Below, one piece after another: positions 51,005-61,549 of a stretch of 64,000 nt of DNA. The position numbers and the translations under genes were made by a program. The first letter of the stretch is position 1. Every line of letters starts with the position of its first letter. A model generated the notes under the pieces. That model worked only from the letters and a program-made list of their open reading frames with translations. It was not told where the DNA came from and did no database searches. The DNA comes from an uncultured Colwellia sp. (GTDB taxonomy: Bacteria > Pseudomonadota > Gammaproteobacteria > Enterobacterales > Alteromonadaceae): the NCBI GenBank assembly GCA_913058145.1, contig CAJXQM010000001.1, positions 1-64,000 of the forward strand, written 5' to 3'.

Positions 51005-51838
51005 TTAAAATTGGTCTTTCCAGCGCCTAATCGTGGTGAAAGTATCTTGTGGTGTGCCATTCGAGTCAGTTGCAAATTGTTGAGCGCTAGCCTGTACACT
51101 TTGCTTATGACAGCGTAAAAAAGGATTTATTTGCTTTTCTAGTTGAATGGTACTGGGAATACTTGCATAACCTTTAGAACGTAACTCGTTAACTTTCTTA
51201 TTGTAAGTAACAAGTGCTTGATTGTTTGGCTCTACTGTTAGGGCAAACGCTAGGTTAGCTTGTGTATATTCATGGGTGCAATACACTTGAGTGTTTTCAG
51301 GTAAATCAGCTAGTTTAGTTAATGAGTTCAACATTTGCTCTGGGCTGCCTTCAAATAGTCGACCACAACCACCTGAAAACAGCGTGTCGCCACAAAATAG
51401 AATAGGCATTACATGGTCAGTAGCAAAGTAAGCTATATGCCCAGCAGTATGACCGGGTAAATCAATGATACGAAAATTAATGTTAAGTTCATCTAAAACA
51501 ACCAAATCATTTTCATTCAGTTTGACATCACATTGCGGGATGTTTTCGTTTGCAGGTCCATAAACGGTTAATGACCATTTTTTTTGTTGGCAATAATCAA
51601 CCAACTGATTTATACCGCCAGTATGATCTGAATGATGATGAGTTATCAATATTGAGGTAAGAGTCAGTGTGTTTTTTTCTAAAAACTCAATGCAAACACT
51701 TGCATCACCGGGATCAACTAAGGTTGCTACCTGTTTATTGGTAATAGCCCAAATGTAATTGTCACTAAAGGCTTTTATTGGCGTAATGTTTACAGGGTTA
51801 AGCCCTATAGACGAATTGATTGGTTGTATTGCACTCAT
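51005..51838 (-). CDS. gloB: Hydroxyacylglutathione hydrolase
   Basis: THHHSDHTGG, PGHTAGHIAYF, CGDTLFSGGCGRLFEG, YCTHEYTQANL. Confidence 0.96.
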   Translation of the reverse strand: MSAIQPINSSIGLNPVNITPIKAFSDNYIWAITNKQVATLVDPGDASVCIEFLEKNTLTLTSILITHHHSDHTGGINQLVDYCQQKKWSLTVYGPANENIPQCDVKLNENDLVVLDELNINFRIIDLPGHTAGHIAYFATDHVMPILFCGDTLFSGGCGRLFEGSPEQMLNSLTKLADLPENTQVYCTHEYTQANLAFALTVEPNNQALVTYNKKVNELRSKGYASIPSTIQLEKQINPFLRCHKQSVQASAQQFATDSNGTPQDTFTTIRRWKDQF

Positions 51839-51910
51839 CTGGAATTTCCAACTTGCTCATACTCAGTATATACTTAATTATACTTCTTTTAGTTTTGAAT
51901 AACATGACTT

Positions 51911-52687
51911 ATGAAACCCGCACTAGCATTTCGACAACCACATTATCCTGAATCTTGGCAAGAGCTGCCAAATGGTCGTCTTGTTTTATCGGCTATTGAC
52001 GCAATATTAAAACCATGGTGGGAAAAGTTTTTTGGATATCACCTATTAAAAGTAGGCGCATTGAGTCAAGAGGTATGCACGCTAAATAGTCCTATAAAAC
52101 ATCAGGTCAGTTGTTGTGTTACTCGTACAATGGATAAAGCCAATATTGTTGGTGACATAGATGATTTACCCCTATTGGAACATAGCGTAGATGTTTGTTT
52201 ACTCAGCCATACATTAGAATTTTCACTTGACCCTCACCATGTCATCCGTGAAGCTAATCGGGTACTTATTCCAAATGGTTACCTTATTATTACTGGTTTT
52301 AACCCATTATCTTTAGCTGGATTTAACCGAATAATACCTTATAGAAGAAAGCAAGAGCCTTGGAATGAGCACTTTTTTTCCCCTATGCGTGTGAAAGATT
52401 GGTTGCATTTAATGGGGTTTGAAATTCTTAGTGATGAACGTTGTGTACACAGTAATTTAACCGGGAAAATGAGCGAGCATTTTGTAGCAAACTATTGGCG
52501 AAAATTTGCCAGTAATTACTTTACTAGTTTTGGCTCTGTTTATGTCATCATAGCCAAAAAAAGAGTATTACCCTTAACACCCATCAAACCTAAATGGCAG
52601 ATAAGAGCTAAATTTAGCTCGGTGAAAGTACCATCGATGAATGTTAATTCTAGTAAAAGAAATTATTTTTCATCTAAAACAAAATAA
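51911..52687 (+). CDS. Class I SAM-dependent methyltransferase
   Basis: DDLPLLEHSVDVCLLSHTLEFSLDPHHVIREANRVLIPNGYLIITGFNP. Confidence 0.88.
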   Translation: MKPALAFRQPHYPESWQELPNGRLVLSAIDAILKPWWEKFFGYHLLKVGALSQEVCTLNSPIKHQVSCCVTRTMDKANIVGDIDDLPLLEHSVDVCLLSHTLEFSLDPHHVIREANRVLIPNGYLIITGFNPLSLAGFNRIIPYRRKQEPWNEHFFSPMRVKDWLHLMGFEILSDERCVHSNLTGKMSEHFVANYWRKFASNYFTSFGSVYVIIAKKRVLPLTPIKPKWQIRAKFSSVKVPSMNVNSSKRNYFSSKTK

Positions 52688-52698
52688 GTAGCAATAGC

Positions 52699-53457
52699 AT
52701 GAAACTCAATGATTTTGAAAAATATTTAAATGAATTATTAAAGCCAAATCAAATAAAAGATTACGCGCCAAATGGCTTGCAAATTCAGGGCAATGAAAAA
52801 ATAACTAAAATAGTGACGGGTGTCACCGCGTCACAAGCATTAATTGACTTAGCCATTGCAGAAAAAGCAGATGCGTTACTTGTACACCATGGTTATTTTT
52901 GGAAAAATGAGTCCTATGTTATTCGCGGAATGAAGCATAGACGGATTAAGGCGTTAATAGAGAATAATATCAATTTATTTGCTTATCATTTACCCCTTGA
53001 TATTCACCCAACACTGGGTAACAACGCTCAATTGGCAACGTTGTTAAATATTGATGTGACAGGGCCGTTAGAATTAGGTAATGCCTTGAGTATCGCTATG
53101 CAAGGTAAATTACCTGAAATAACCAGTGGCTGTGATTTCGCGTTGTTAATTAATAAAAAGCTTAACCGTAAGTGTTTACACATAGCACCGCCATCGAATA
53201 AAAAAATTAAAACGATTGCGTGGTGTACTGGCGGAGGTCAAGACTATATTGAATTGGCAGCAGAACAAGGCATTGATGCCTTTATCTCCGGTGAAATATC
53301 GGAAAAAACAACACATATTGCTAAAGAAATGGATATTCACTTTTTTGCCGCAGGTCATCATGCTACCGAGCGTTACGGCGTTAAAGCGCTTGGTGAGCAT
53401 ATTGCTAAAGAGCAGGATCTAAACGTTGTTTTTATTGATGTTGACAACCCAGTATAG
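52699..53457 (+). CDS. Nif3-like dinuclear metal centre hexameric protein (YbgI family)
   Basis: APNGLQIQGNEKITKIVTGVTAS, LLVHHGYFWKNE, AYHLPLDIHPTLGNNAQLA, GHHATERYGVKALGEH. Confidence 0.93.
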   Translation: MKLNDFEKYLNELLKPNQIKDYAPNGLQIQGNEKITKIVTGVTASQALIDLAIAEKADALLVHHGYFWKNESYVIRGMKHRRIKALIENNINLFAYHLPLDIHPTLGNNAQLATLLNIDVTGPLELGNALSIAMQGKLPEITSGCDFALLINKKLNRKCLHIAPPSNKKIKTIAWCTGGGQDYIELAAEQGIDAFISGEISEKTTHIAKEMDIHFFAAGHHATERYGVKALGEHIAKEQDLNVVFIDVDNPV

Positions 53458-53491
53458 TCGTTTTTATTTAGCTATTTTCATCTAAATGCCA

Positions 53492-54256
53492 TTAGTTAAA
53501 CAATACTTTAAACCATTGTACTACACGACCTAAACTCTCATACCAGATAACGGTCGTTTGCTCTAAATTTCTACTAGTAGGAACATAATTTATCCAACTA
53601 CTTTCACTATGCTGACTTTTAACCCAATATCCTGTTGGTGCAGCAATTGGAAATACCCCTGCAAGTTGAAAGTATTTCATTGACCTTGGCATATGGTTGG
53701 CGTTGGTAATTAATACCACATTAGCACCTTGTACTCTTGGACTTATCAGTTGTGCTTCTTCTTCGGTATCTTTGGGAAAGTTCTCTGTGATTATTTTTTG
53801 TTCAGGAATACCTAAGAGCACTAATGACTGTTTCATTTTTTCTGCATTTGATACTGGGTCATGACCAGTAAAGCCTGACGTAATGATTCTTGCTTCGGGG
53901 TGAATGTTATAAATTCTTAATGTCTCTACTAGACGCTGTAAAGAACCTGTTGCTAATTGACTTGTAACAGGTAACGCATCATTACTCGAATGGGTATTTC
54001 CTAAAACAACAATATAATCAACCGGTTTGCTAGAACGTGTAAATGCTTCATAATGATCTTCAATAGTGACCATTAAGGTGTCAGAAACAATAGGCATTGA
54101 AGATACAAATAAAAGTAAGAATGCAGACACTAAATATTTAACACTTGTGCTTGGACGTGATCGAAAATAAAACAGAGAACATATTAATAAAATTAGCACC
54201 ATATTAATGGGCATAATGACGACTGAAATGACTTTCTTTAGTAAAAATAAATCCAT
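53492..54256 (-). CDS. ElyC/SanA/YdcF family protein
   Basis: N-terminal TM segments; VDYIVVLGNTHSSND, EARIITSGFTG, NAEKMKQSLVLLGIP, FPKDTEEEAQL. Confidence 0.9.
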   Translation of the reverse strand: MDLFLLKKVISVVIMPINMVLILLICSLFYFRSRPSTSVKYLVSAFLLLFVSSMPIVSDTLMVTIEDHYEAFTRSSKPVDYIVVLGNTHSSNDALPVTSQLATGSLQRLVETLRIYNIHPEARIITSGFTGHDPVSNAEKMKQSLVLLGIPEQKIITENFPKDTEEEAQLISPRVQGANVVLITNANHMPRSMKYFQLAGVFPIAAPTGYWVKSQHSESSWINYVPTSRNLEQTTVIWYESLGRVVQWFKVLFN

Positions 54257-54344
54257 AATGATTAACTATTGATTGATACTGTTTAATTGCTGTTTTTGTT
54301 AAGTTGCTTAAATCACTATAACAAGAATTTACAGAGCCGTAATC

Positions 54345-54380
54345 AAAAAAGCACTAAACAATAAAAATTGTTTAGTGCTA
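54345..54380 (-). terminator. Minus-oriented intrinsic terminator not associated with an annotated upstream minus gene
   Basis: Minus strand agcactaaacaa-ttttt-attgtttagtgcttttttga (about 12-bp stem and T tract). Confidence 0.7.
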
Positions 54381-54623
54381 GAGCTAACCTTATATAAAAT
54401 AGCCAAAACTAAGTATAAACACGTAGAAAAAATACGTGTATTCGCCTATTTCATATTTATCCACAATTGAATACTATTGAGAGTGCAATGAGATAAGTTT
54501 TGCCTCAATCATCAGTGCGACTGAAACTAAAGAGTCATTAGATCTATAACTAACACCCGCTTATTTTTTATACGTCAAAGAGCCAAATGTACTACTTTAA
54601 AATAGTTTATAAGAGAGTTTTTA

Positions 54624-57467
54624 ATGTTATTACCGCAATATCATGATTTTTCCCAGCAGTTAATCCAATTCCTCCCCAAAGAACGAGTAATTAGTAACTA
54701 TGCCAAACGACTTGCCTATGGTGTAGATGCCAGTTTTTACCGTTTAGTGCCACAATTAGTCTTGATTCTTGATAATGAAAATGAAGTTGTTAGGGTATTA
54801 AAAGAAGCTGCCTTGTTTAAGCTTGCCGTAACGTTTAGAGCCGCGGGCACAAGCCTTTCTGGACAAGCACAATCAGAATCAGTATTAATCATGTTGACAA
54901 CCAATTGGCGTGCTCATCAAATTTTAGATTTAGGTCTTAAAATAAAATTAGGCCCAGGGGTTATTGGTGCTGACGCAAACAAATATTTATTACCTTACGG
55001 CCGAAAAATAGGACCTGATCCTGCTTCGATTAATACCTGTAAAATTGCCGGTATTGCAGCAAATAATGCCAGTGGTATGTGCTGTGGTACCGCACAAAAT
55101 AGTTACCATACTTTAGATAGTATTAGAGTGGTTTTACATGATGGTTCAGTACTTGATACCGGTGATAAAGAAAATATTACTCAGTTTAACAAGACACATG
55201 ATACGTTATTGAAAAATTTAAAAAAACTGGCATTCAAAACGTGCAGTAATAAAAAATTACATCAATTAATTCGCCATAAATATAGGCTGAAAAACACCAC
55301 GGGCTACGCAATAAACTCGTTGATTGATTTTGATGATCCTATCGATATTCTTGCTCACTTAATGATTGGCTCTGAAGGCACATTAGGTTTTATTTCATCG
55401 CTCACCTATAACACGGTTATTGAACATAAATACCGAGCATCATCGCTGGTGTTTTTTCCTGATATACAAACAACATGTCATGCAGTATCCGCATTGGCTA
55501 ATGCCAATGTTTCAGCCGTTGAACTAATGGATCGACGTGCCTTAGCATCAGTTAGCGATATGGATGGCTTACCTGATTTTATCAAAACGCTTGATAAAAA
55601 TGTTGGCGCATTATTAATTGAAACTCGCGCAGCAAATGCACAATTATTGGGCGAGCAGGTCATTGAACTTGAGTTATTACTCGCTGAGTTTGAACAGACT
55701 AATGCGATTAACTTTACAGAGGTTGTTAGCGAATATTCTCAGCTTTGGGCAATAAGAAAGGGCACTTTTCCTGCTGTGGGTGCAGTACGTGAAAACGGCA
55801 CTACAGTGATTATTGAAGATGTCGCCTTTCCGGTAGAACGCCTTGCTACTGCGGTTGCTGATCTCCAAGCTCTTTTTGATAAATATCATTATGATGAGGC
55901 CATTATTTTTGGTCATGCGCTTGAAGGAAATCTACATTTTGTTTTCACTCAAAATTTTGCAACACAATCTGAGGTAGATCGTTATCAACAATTTATGGAT
56001 GATGTTTGTCAGCTAGTTGCGATTGACTATCAAGGTTCATTAAAAGCTGAACACGGTACAGGACGCAATATGGCCCCTTTTATCGAGTTAGAATGGGGTA
56101 AGCAAGGACTGGCGTTAATGCAACAAATAAAGCAATTATTTGATCCTAAAAACTTGCTAAACCCTGGCGTTATCATTAATGACGATCCTAATGCACATAT
56201 TAAGCATTTAAAGGCATTACCGGCAGCAGATCCGCTTATTGATAAGTGTATTGAATGTGGCTTTTGTGAGCCAGTATGTCCTTCAAATGGTTTGAGTTTT
56301 ACCCCTCGTCAGCGTATCACTACTTATCGAGAGATTAAACGCCTTACTGACACAAATGAAAACCCTAAATTACTGGCTGAACTTGAAAACGAGTTTAACT
56401 ATTTAGGCATAGAAACTTGTGCAGCAACGGGGTTATGCGCAGAGCGCTGTCCTGTCGGCATTAATACTGGTGATCTCATTCGTGAGTTGCGTCATCGAAA
56501 CAATACAAGTTATCAAGGAGTATCGAAGGTTTTAGCAAATAATTTTGCTACGGTAGAAAAAATGACGCGTGTTTCTCTTGCGGTTGCTGGTTTTAGCCAT
56601 CGACTTGTTGGCAGTAAGGTTATGGGTGGGCTAACTGGCACCATAAGAAAGCTCTCTTTTAATAAAATTCCGTTATGGAGTAAATATTTACCGCAAAAAG
56701 CCAACTATACCCCTATAAGTAGCCCTAAAAACTCAGATAGCAATGAAATAAGTTCACGTCCCAAAGTAGTTTACATCCCAAGTTGCGCAAGCCGCAGTAT
56801 GGGGCAAGCAATAACGGCGACAGACCAGCGTTCGTTAACAGAAGTCACTTTTTCTTTAATCAAAAAAGCAGGATTTGATGTCATCAGTCCTGATTTTACG
56901 GGTGAATGCTGTGGTATGCCATTCAATAGCAAAGGCATGTTTTCACAAGCAAATCAGAAGAGTAATTCTTTACTAAATAAGTTAAGAGAATTAAGTGAAC
57001 AAGGTAAATATCCTATTTTAATTGATACTAGCCCGTGTAAATCAATGTTGTTAGACAATAAAGAAAAAGTCAGTGGTTTATCAATCCACGAGCCAGTGGG
57101 ATTTATTGAAGATGTATTAATAAATTATTTAGATTTTTCGCCATTAGATGAAACAATAATGTTGCATGTTACTTGTTCTAGCAGAACAATGGGATTAGCA
57201 GTAAAAATGCAAAAGCTTGCAGAACGTTGCAGTACCAACGTTATTATACCCGAAGATATTCAATGCTGCGGCTTTGCTGGTGATAAGGGTTTTACCACAC
57301 CAGAGTTGAATGAAAATGCGCTTGCCTCATTAAAAACTCAGGTGCCAAAAAATTGTAATACTGGTTATAGTAATAGTAGAACCTGTGAAATAGGCTTATC
57401 TCATCATTCAGGTATTGATTATCAGTCAATTATTTATTTAGTAGACAAAGCAACAACAGTAAAATGA
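54624..57467 (+). CDS. FAD-binding and (Fe-S)-binding oxidoreductase, D-lactate dehydrogenase (Dld-II)-like
   Basis: FAD_binding_4 (FRAAGTSLSGQA, IGSEGTLGFIS, AEHGTGRN), CIECGFCEPVCPS, CCGMPF and CCGFAGDKGF motifs. Confidence 0.92.
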   Translation: MLLPQYHDFSQQLIQFLPKERVISNYAKRLAYGVDASFYRLVPQLVLILDNENEVVRVLKEAALFKLAVTFRAAGTSLSGQAQSESVLIMLTTNWRAHQILDLGLKIKLGPGVIGADANKYLLPYGRKIGPDPASINTCKIAGIAANNASGMCCGTAQNSYHTLDSIRVVLHDGSVLDTGDKENITQFNKTHDTLLKNLKKLAFKTCSNKKLHQLIRHKYRLKNTTGYAINSLIDFDDPIDILAHLMIGSEGTLGFISSLTYNTVIEHKYRASSLVFFPDIQTTCHAVSALANANVSAVELMDRRALASVSDMDGLPDFIKTLDKNVGALLIETRAANAQLLGEQVIELELLLAEFEQTNAINFTEVVSEYSQLWAIRKGTFPAVGAVRENGTTVIIEDVAFPVERLATAVADLQALFDKYHYDEAIIFGHALEGNLHFVFTQNFATQSEVDRYQQFMDDVCQLVAIDYQGSLKAEHGTGRNMAPFIELEWGKQGLALMQQIKQLFDPKNLLNPGVIINDDPNAHIKHLKALPAADPLIDKCIECGFCEPVCPSNGLSFTPRQRITTYREIKRLTDTNENPKLLAELENEFNYLGIETCAATGLCAERCPVGINTGDLIRELRHRNNTSYQGVSKVLANNFATVEKMTRVSLAVAGFSHRLVGSKVMGGLTGTIRKLSFNKIPLWSKYLPQKANYTPISSPKNSDSNEISSRPKVVYIPSCASRSMGQAITATDQRSLTEVTFSLIKKAGFDVISPDFTGECCGMPFNSKGMFSQANQKSNSLLNKLRELSEQGKYPILIDTSPCKSMLLDNKEKVSGLSIHEPVGFIEDVLINYLDFSPLDETIMLHVTCSSRTMGLAVKMQKLAERCSTNVIIPEDIQCCGFAGDKGFTTPELNENALASLKTQVPKNCNTGYSNSRTCEIGLSHHSGIDYQSIIYLVDKATTVK

Positions 57468-57513
57468 TGGCTTGAGCAAGACTAAATAATAAATAATAAA
57501 AAGAAGAATATAA

Positions 57514-58941
57514 GTGAATTTAAATTTAAAATTACAATTAGTTACTATAATCCCGTTGGTGCTAGCACTTTCGGGGGTACTTTTTGTCACGCAAGTGCAA
57601 TATCAATCACTTTCTAAACAAACCGTTGATGAATATCGACAAAGCGTTATTAAGCATCGTAAAGACGAATTACGTAACTATGTAACGATTGCTGAAGGTG
57701 CGATAGAGCATATTTATCAAGATAAAAATTTAAATGTGCAACAAGCGCAAACATTAGTTAAACAAATATTATCTAATATGCGTTTTGGTGAAGACGGCTA
57801 CTTTTTTGCTTATGATTTGGATGGAACTGCGTTAGTGGTAGCCGGACAAGAATGGCGAATAGGTAAAAATTGGCTTGATCTTGAAGACAGAAATGGCATC
57901 AAACTTATTCAGGGCCTTATTGAAAAAGCACAAGGGGGAGGTGGTTACCTAAACTATGTTTTTAATCAACCCTCTAAAGATGGTGACGATGCTAAAAAAA
58001 TCGGTTATTCACGCGCATTAGATGATTGGCAGTGGATGATTGGCACAGGCGTGTATATTGACGATATCGATCAAGAAACAGCACTACTAAATACCTCTAT
58101 CGGCAAACATATTGGTAATACTTCTATAATGACACTTGTCATTGGACTGTTTGCTGTTATTGTCATTTTTATTTCAGGACAGTTTATTCGTTTTAGTGAA
58201 AAAAAGTTGGCTAACCGTAAATTACGCGAGTTAAATGAGCGTATTTTTCAAACGCAAGAAGAAGAATGTAAACGCGTCTCTAGAGAACTGCACGATGGTA
58301 TTAGCCAAACTGTTGCGGCAGCTAAATTTTCGTTAGAAACTGCACAATTAAAACAGCAGAATAATGATCCTGCCAGTAAAGAAATGGATCGTGCTATGGC
58401 ATTTATTTGCAAAATAATGGGCGATATTCGCGCTATTTCTCATCAGCTTCATCCAGGGATACTTGAAGATTTCGGTTTAGGCGCGGCATTAGAAGAACTC
58501 GGTAGAGATTTTTCTCAGCGAACGGGTATTGATGTAAAGGTAGAGCGTTTATCTATTAGAAACGTTTTATCAACTGAAGTTAAAGCCGCGTTATATCGTA
58601 TTGCTCAGGAGTCGTTTACCAACATTGAACGACATGCCAATGCTTCAAAAGTTACACTGAGTTTAAAATTGACCTCTGATTGGTTGGTACTAGAAATTAC
58701 TGACAATGGCCAAGGTTTTGATTATCTTGGTTACGATAAGAGTAGCGACAAAAAAACTCAAGTGCATCAAGGAATTGGTCTACGTAACATGAATGAGAGA
58801 CTAAGTTTTTATCAAGGTAACTTAACCGTTAATTCAGAAAATAATGGCACCACAATACTCGCTCGCATACCACAGTCGCAACTGCGTTATAATGCAAGTA
58901 ATACGAGTGAAAATTCAAATAAAGGGGAAAAGTATGATTAA
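57514..58941 (+). CDS. Cache-domain sensor histidine kinase (HisKA_3/NarX type; GTG start)
   Basis: Periplasmic sCache (GEDGYFFAYDLDGTALV...WQWMIGTGVYIDDID), SRELHDGISQTVAAAKFSLE, HATPase_c (ITDNGQGFD, GIGLRNMNERL). Confidence 0.93.
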   Translation: MNLNLKLQLVTIIPLVLALSGVLFVTQVQYQSLSKQTVDEYRQSVIKHRKDELRNYVTIAEGAIEHIYQDKNLNVQQAQTLVKQILSNMRFGEDGYFFAYDLDGTALVVAGQEWRIGKNWLDLEDRNGIKLIQGLIEKAQGGGGYLNYVFNQPSKDGDDAKKIGYSRALDDWQWMIGTGVYIDDIDQETALLNTSIGKHIGNTSIMTLVIGLFAVIVIFISGQFIRFSEKKLANRKLRELNERIFQTQEEECKRVSRELHDGISQTVAAAKFSLETAQLKQQNNDPASKEMDRAMAFICKIMGDIRAISHQLHPGILEDFGLGAALEELGRDFSQRTGIDVKVERLSIRNVLSTEVKAALYRIAQESFTNIERHANASKVTLSLKLTSDWLVLEITDNGQGFDYLGYDKSSDKKTQVHQGIGLRNMNERLSFYQGNLTVNSENNGTTILARIPQSQLRYNASNTSENSNKGEKYD

Positions 58942-59554
58942 AGTGTTATTAGTTGATGATCATCCGCTCTTTAGAGAAGGGCTGACATATCGCTTAAGTC
59001 TTGACGCCGGTATAGAGGTTGTTGGTGAAGCTGAAAACGGCAAACAAGCGCTGGAACTTATTAAGAGCCTTGAATTTGATATTGTCTTAATGGATATCAA
59101 CATGCCTGAGATGGATGGCATGTACGTACTTGAGTTGATTAAAGAGCAAGATATTGATTGTAAAGTACTTATGCTAAGTATGCATGATAATAAAGAATAC
59201 ATTTTAGGTGCTATGCGACATGGTGCGGATGGCTATATTTTGAAAGATGTGCCCGGAAAAGAGTTAATCGAAGCGATTAAAAAAGTGATTTCAGGTAAAC
59301 ATTATTTCAGCTCAGAGGTCACTGAAATTCTGTCAAAAGAGCTTGCTGGTGAGCAGCGCGGTATTGTTACTAGGCGCGAACAGCTTGTTTTAAGACTTAT
59401 ATCTCAGGGCCTTAACAATAAACGTATAGCCCAAGAAATTAATGTTAGCGTACGAACGGTTGAAACCCATAAACGTAATATTAAGCAAAAGCTGGGGATT
59501 GATTCAACTGTTGGCCTTATGCGTTATGCCATTGATTATGGTTTAGATCGTTAA
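58934..59554 (+). CDS. NarL/LuxR-type response regulator
   Basis: VLLVDDHPLFREGL, MDINMPEMDG, C-terminal LuxR HTH; start ATG 58934 overlaps the kinase stop by 8 bp. Confidence 0.95.
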   Translation: MIKVLLVDDHPLFREGLTYRLSLDAGIEVVGEAENGKQALELIKSLEFDIVLMDINMPEMDGMYVLELIKEQDIDCKVLMLSMHDNKEYILGAMRHGADGYILKDVPGKELIEAIKKVISGKHYFSSEVTEILSKELAGEQRGIVTRREQLVLRLISQGLNNKRIAQEINVSVRTVETHKRNIKQKLGIDSTVGLMRYAIDYGLDR

Positions 59555-59750
59555 ATAGGGTGCTAGACTAACGATTTTTTATCTCAGGCAAAAAAAAGCG
59601 TCTACCTGAAATCAAGTAAACGCGTTATAAAAACATGAAACACTAAGGGAAATAAATGTATTCATATAATAAGAACATCGATATGCTTTAAAGTTCATTT
59701 CATACTAATATTTATTTAATGAGAGTGTTTCTGCCGTACAACAGTCTTTT

Positions 59751-59930
59751 CTATTCAATTACTTTTGACGAACAATAATATTCAAGTAAGCCTTTGGTTG
59801 AACTATCATGGCTTTCGTTAATATCTTTGCTTGTTAGCTCTTTCACAATGGCGTTAGCGAAGCCTTTACCCAACTCAACACCCCATTGACCAAAAGAACA
59901 CACCTGTAAAATTACGCCTTGAACAAATAT
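59751..59930 (-). pseudogene. pgi: 3' remnant of glucose-6-phosphate isomerase
   Basis: Minus-strand translation [59 protein letters not shown], the Pgi C-terminus; preceded by in-frame stop at 59931-59933. Confidence 0.85.
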
Positions 59931-60079
59931 TTAAGGTACCTCGAGAGTATAAATCTGGGTTCGAAGTGACTTCAACATATAATTACTTCCGTTTAATTAA
60001 TTCAATGTACTGAGATTCATACGATAACTTTTTTTATATAAAAAGGCATCTAAAAAAAGTTATTAATGGCTAACTATTT

Positions 60080-60120
60080 GAGCCTTAAGGTATAAATTAA
60101 TATACAGCAAGGCTCTTTTT
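60080..60120 (+). terminator. Putative intrinsic terminator
   Basis: gagcctt...gtata/tatac...aaggctc followed by ttttt. Confidence 0.55.
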
Positions 60121-60154
60121 AGAGGTACTTATGATAAATATTTAACTAATGTCG

Positions 60155-61549
60155 TTATTTCCCATACACCATCGATGGCAGCCATAAGGCGACTTCAGGA
60201 TACAGGATTAATGCTCCAAGACCCATTAATTGTAAGATAATAAAAGGTATAACGCCTTTATAAATATCAGTTAACTTAATTTCAGGTGGACAAACACCTT
60301 TTAAGTAAAACAAAGCAAAACCAACTGGTGGGGTTAAGAATGACGTTTGTAAAGTGAGCGCTATTAACATCACAAACCACACTAACACCGGTTGATCTAA
60401 ACCGTTAACACTCCCTATACCGAAATCTAACATACCTATTACCGGTGCTAATAAAGGCAGTACAATTAAGGTGATTTCTATCCAATCCAATAAAAAACCT
60501 AATAAGAATACGATAAGTAAAATAACTATCAATACACCATACGGACCAAAAGGTAAGCCAGTTAACATACTCGATATAAATTCATCACCGCCAAGTTCAC
60601 GTAGAACCAGTGAAAATATTGTCGCGCCAATAAAAATAGCAAAAATATAAGCTGTTGTTTTATACGACGCCATTAAAACATTATGAAAAACTTTAAAATT
60701 AAGCTTTTTATTCATTGCGGCTAATATGGTTGCACCTAGGGCACCAACACCACTGGCTTCAGTAGGGGTGGCAATACCAGCAAAAATAGATCCTAATACC
60801 GCAATAATGAGTGCAAGTGTTGGCAGTATTGCTTTAAATACGTCAATCAATACGCTTGCCGTTAATGGTCTTGGATTCTCTGGTGCTGGGGCAACTTTAG
60901 GATTTAAAAATGACAAGCCTAAAATATAAGCAAGGTATAATACACCTAACATTAAACCCGGAAATACAGCTGCAGTAAATAAATCACCGACAGATAGAGC
61001 GAGTTGGTCAGCCATGATCACTAACATAATACTGGGTGGTATTAAAATACCTAAACAACCAGCACTACATACTATGCCAGTAGCAAAAGTTTTTGAATAA
61101 TTTTGCTTCATCATGGCTGGTATGGATAGCAAACCAAGTAAAACAACAGAGGCACCAACAATGCCGGTAGAAGCCGCTAAAAGAATACCTATTAACGTTA
61201 CCGTGATACCTAAACCACCACGAACACGGCCAAAGAGTTCTTGCATTGCCAACATCATGCGCTGTGCAACGCCTGATTTATCTAGCATTAAGCCCATAAA
61301 AATAAACATAGGCAAAGCAACCAGTACCCAGTTTTCCATTAAGGAAAATATCCGCGAAACGACTAAACCTAAAACATTTAGGTCAAGGCCGGTAAATGTA
61401 TCCAAATGCATATCTGACAGATAGCCAATACCACCAAATAAAATACCAACACCGGCTAAAACATAGGCGATTGGAATACCCGTAAATAGAAAGACAATAA
61501 AGGTTAAAAACATGCTGATGACTAGAATTTCATTAATTGCCATGATCAC
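60155..61549 (-). CDS. TRAP transporter large permease subunit (DctM-like)
   Basis: GIPIAYVLAGVGILFGG, VALPMFIFMGLMLDKSG, GIVCSAGCLGILIPPSIMLVIMAD. Confidence 0.95.
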   Translation of the reverse strand: MIMAINEILVISMFLTFIVFLFTGIPIAYVLAGVGILFGGIGYLSDMHLDTFTGLDLNVLGLVVSRIFSLMENWVLVALPMFIFMGLMLDKSGVAQRMMLAMQELFGRVRGGLGITVTLIGILLAASTGIVGASVVLLGLLSIPAMMKQNYSKTFATGIVCSAGCLGILIPPSIMLVIMADQLALSVGDLFTAAVFPGLMLGVLYLAYILGLSFLNPKVAPAPENPRPLTASVLIDVFKAILPTLALIIAVLGSIFAGIATPTEASGVGALGATILAAMNKKLNFKVFHNVLMASYKTTAYIFAIFIGATIFSLVLRELGGDEFISSMLTGLPFGPYGVLIVILLIVFLLGFLLDWIEITLIVLPLLAPVIGMLDFGIGSVNGLDQPVLVWFVMLIALTLQTSFLTPPVGFALFYLKGVCPPEIKLTDIYKGVIPFIILQLMGLGALILYPEVALWLPSMVYGK

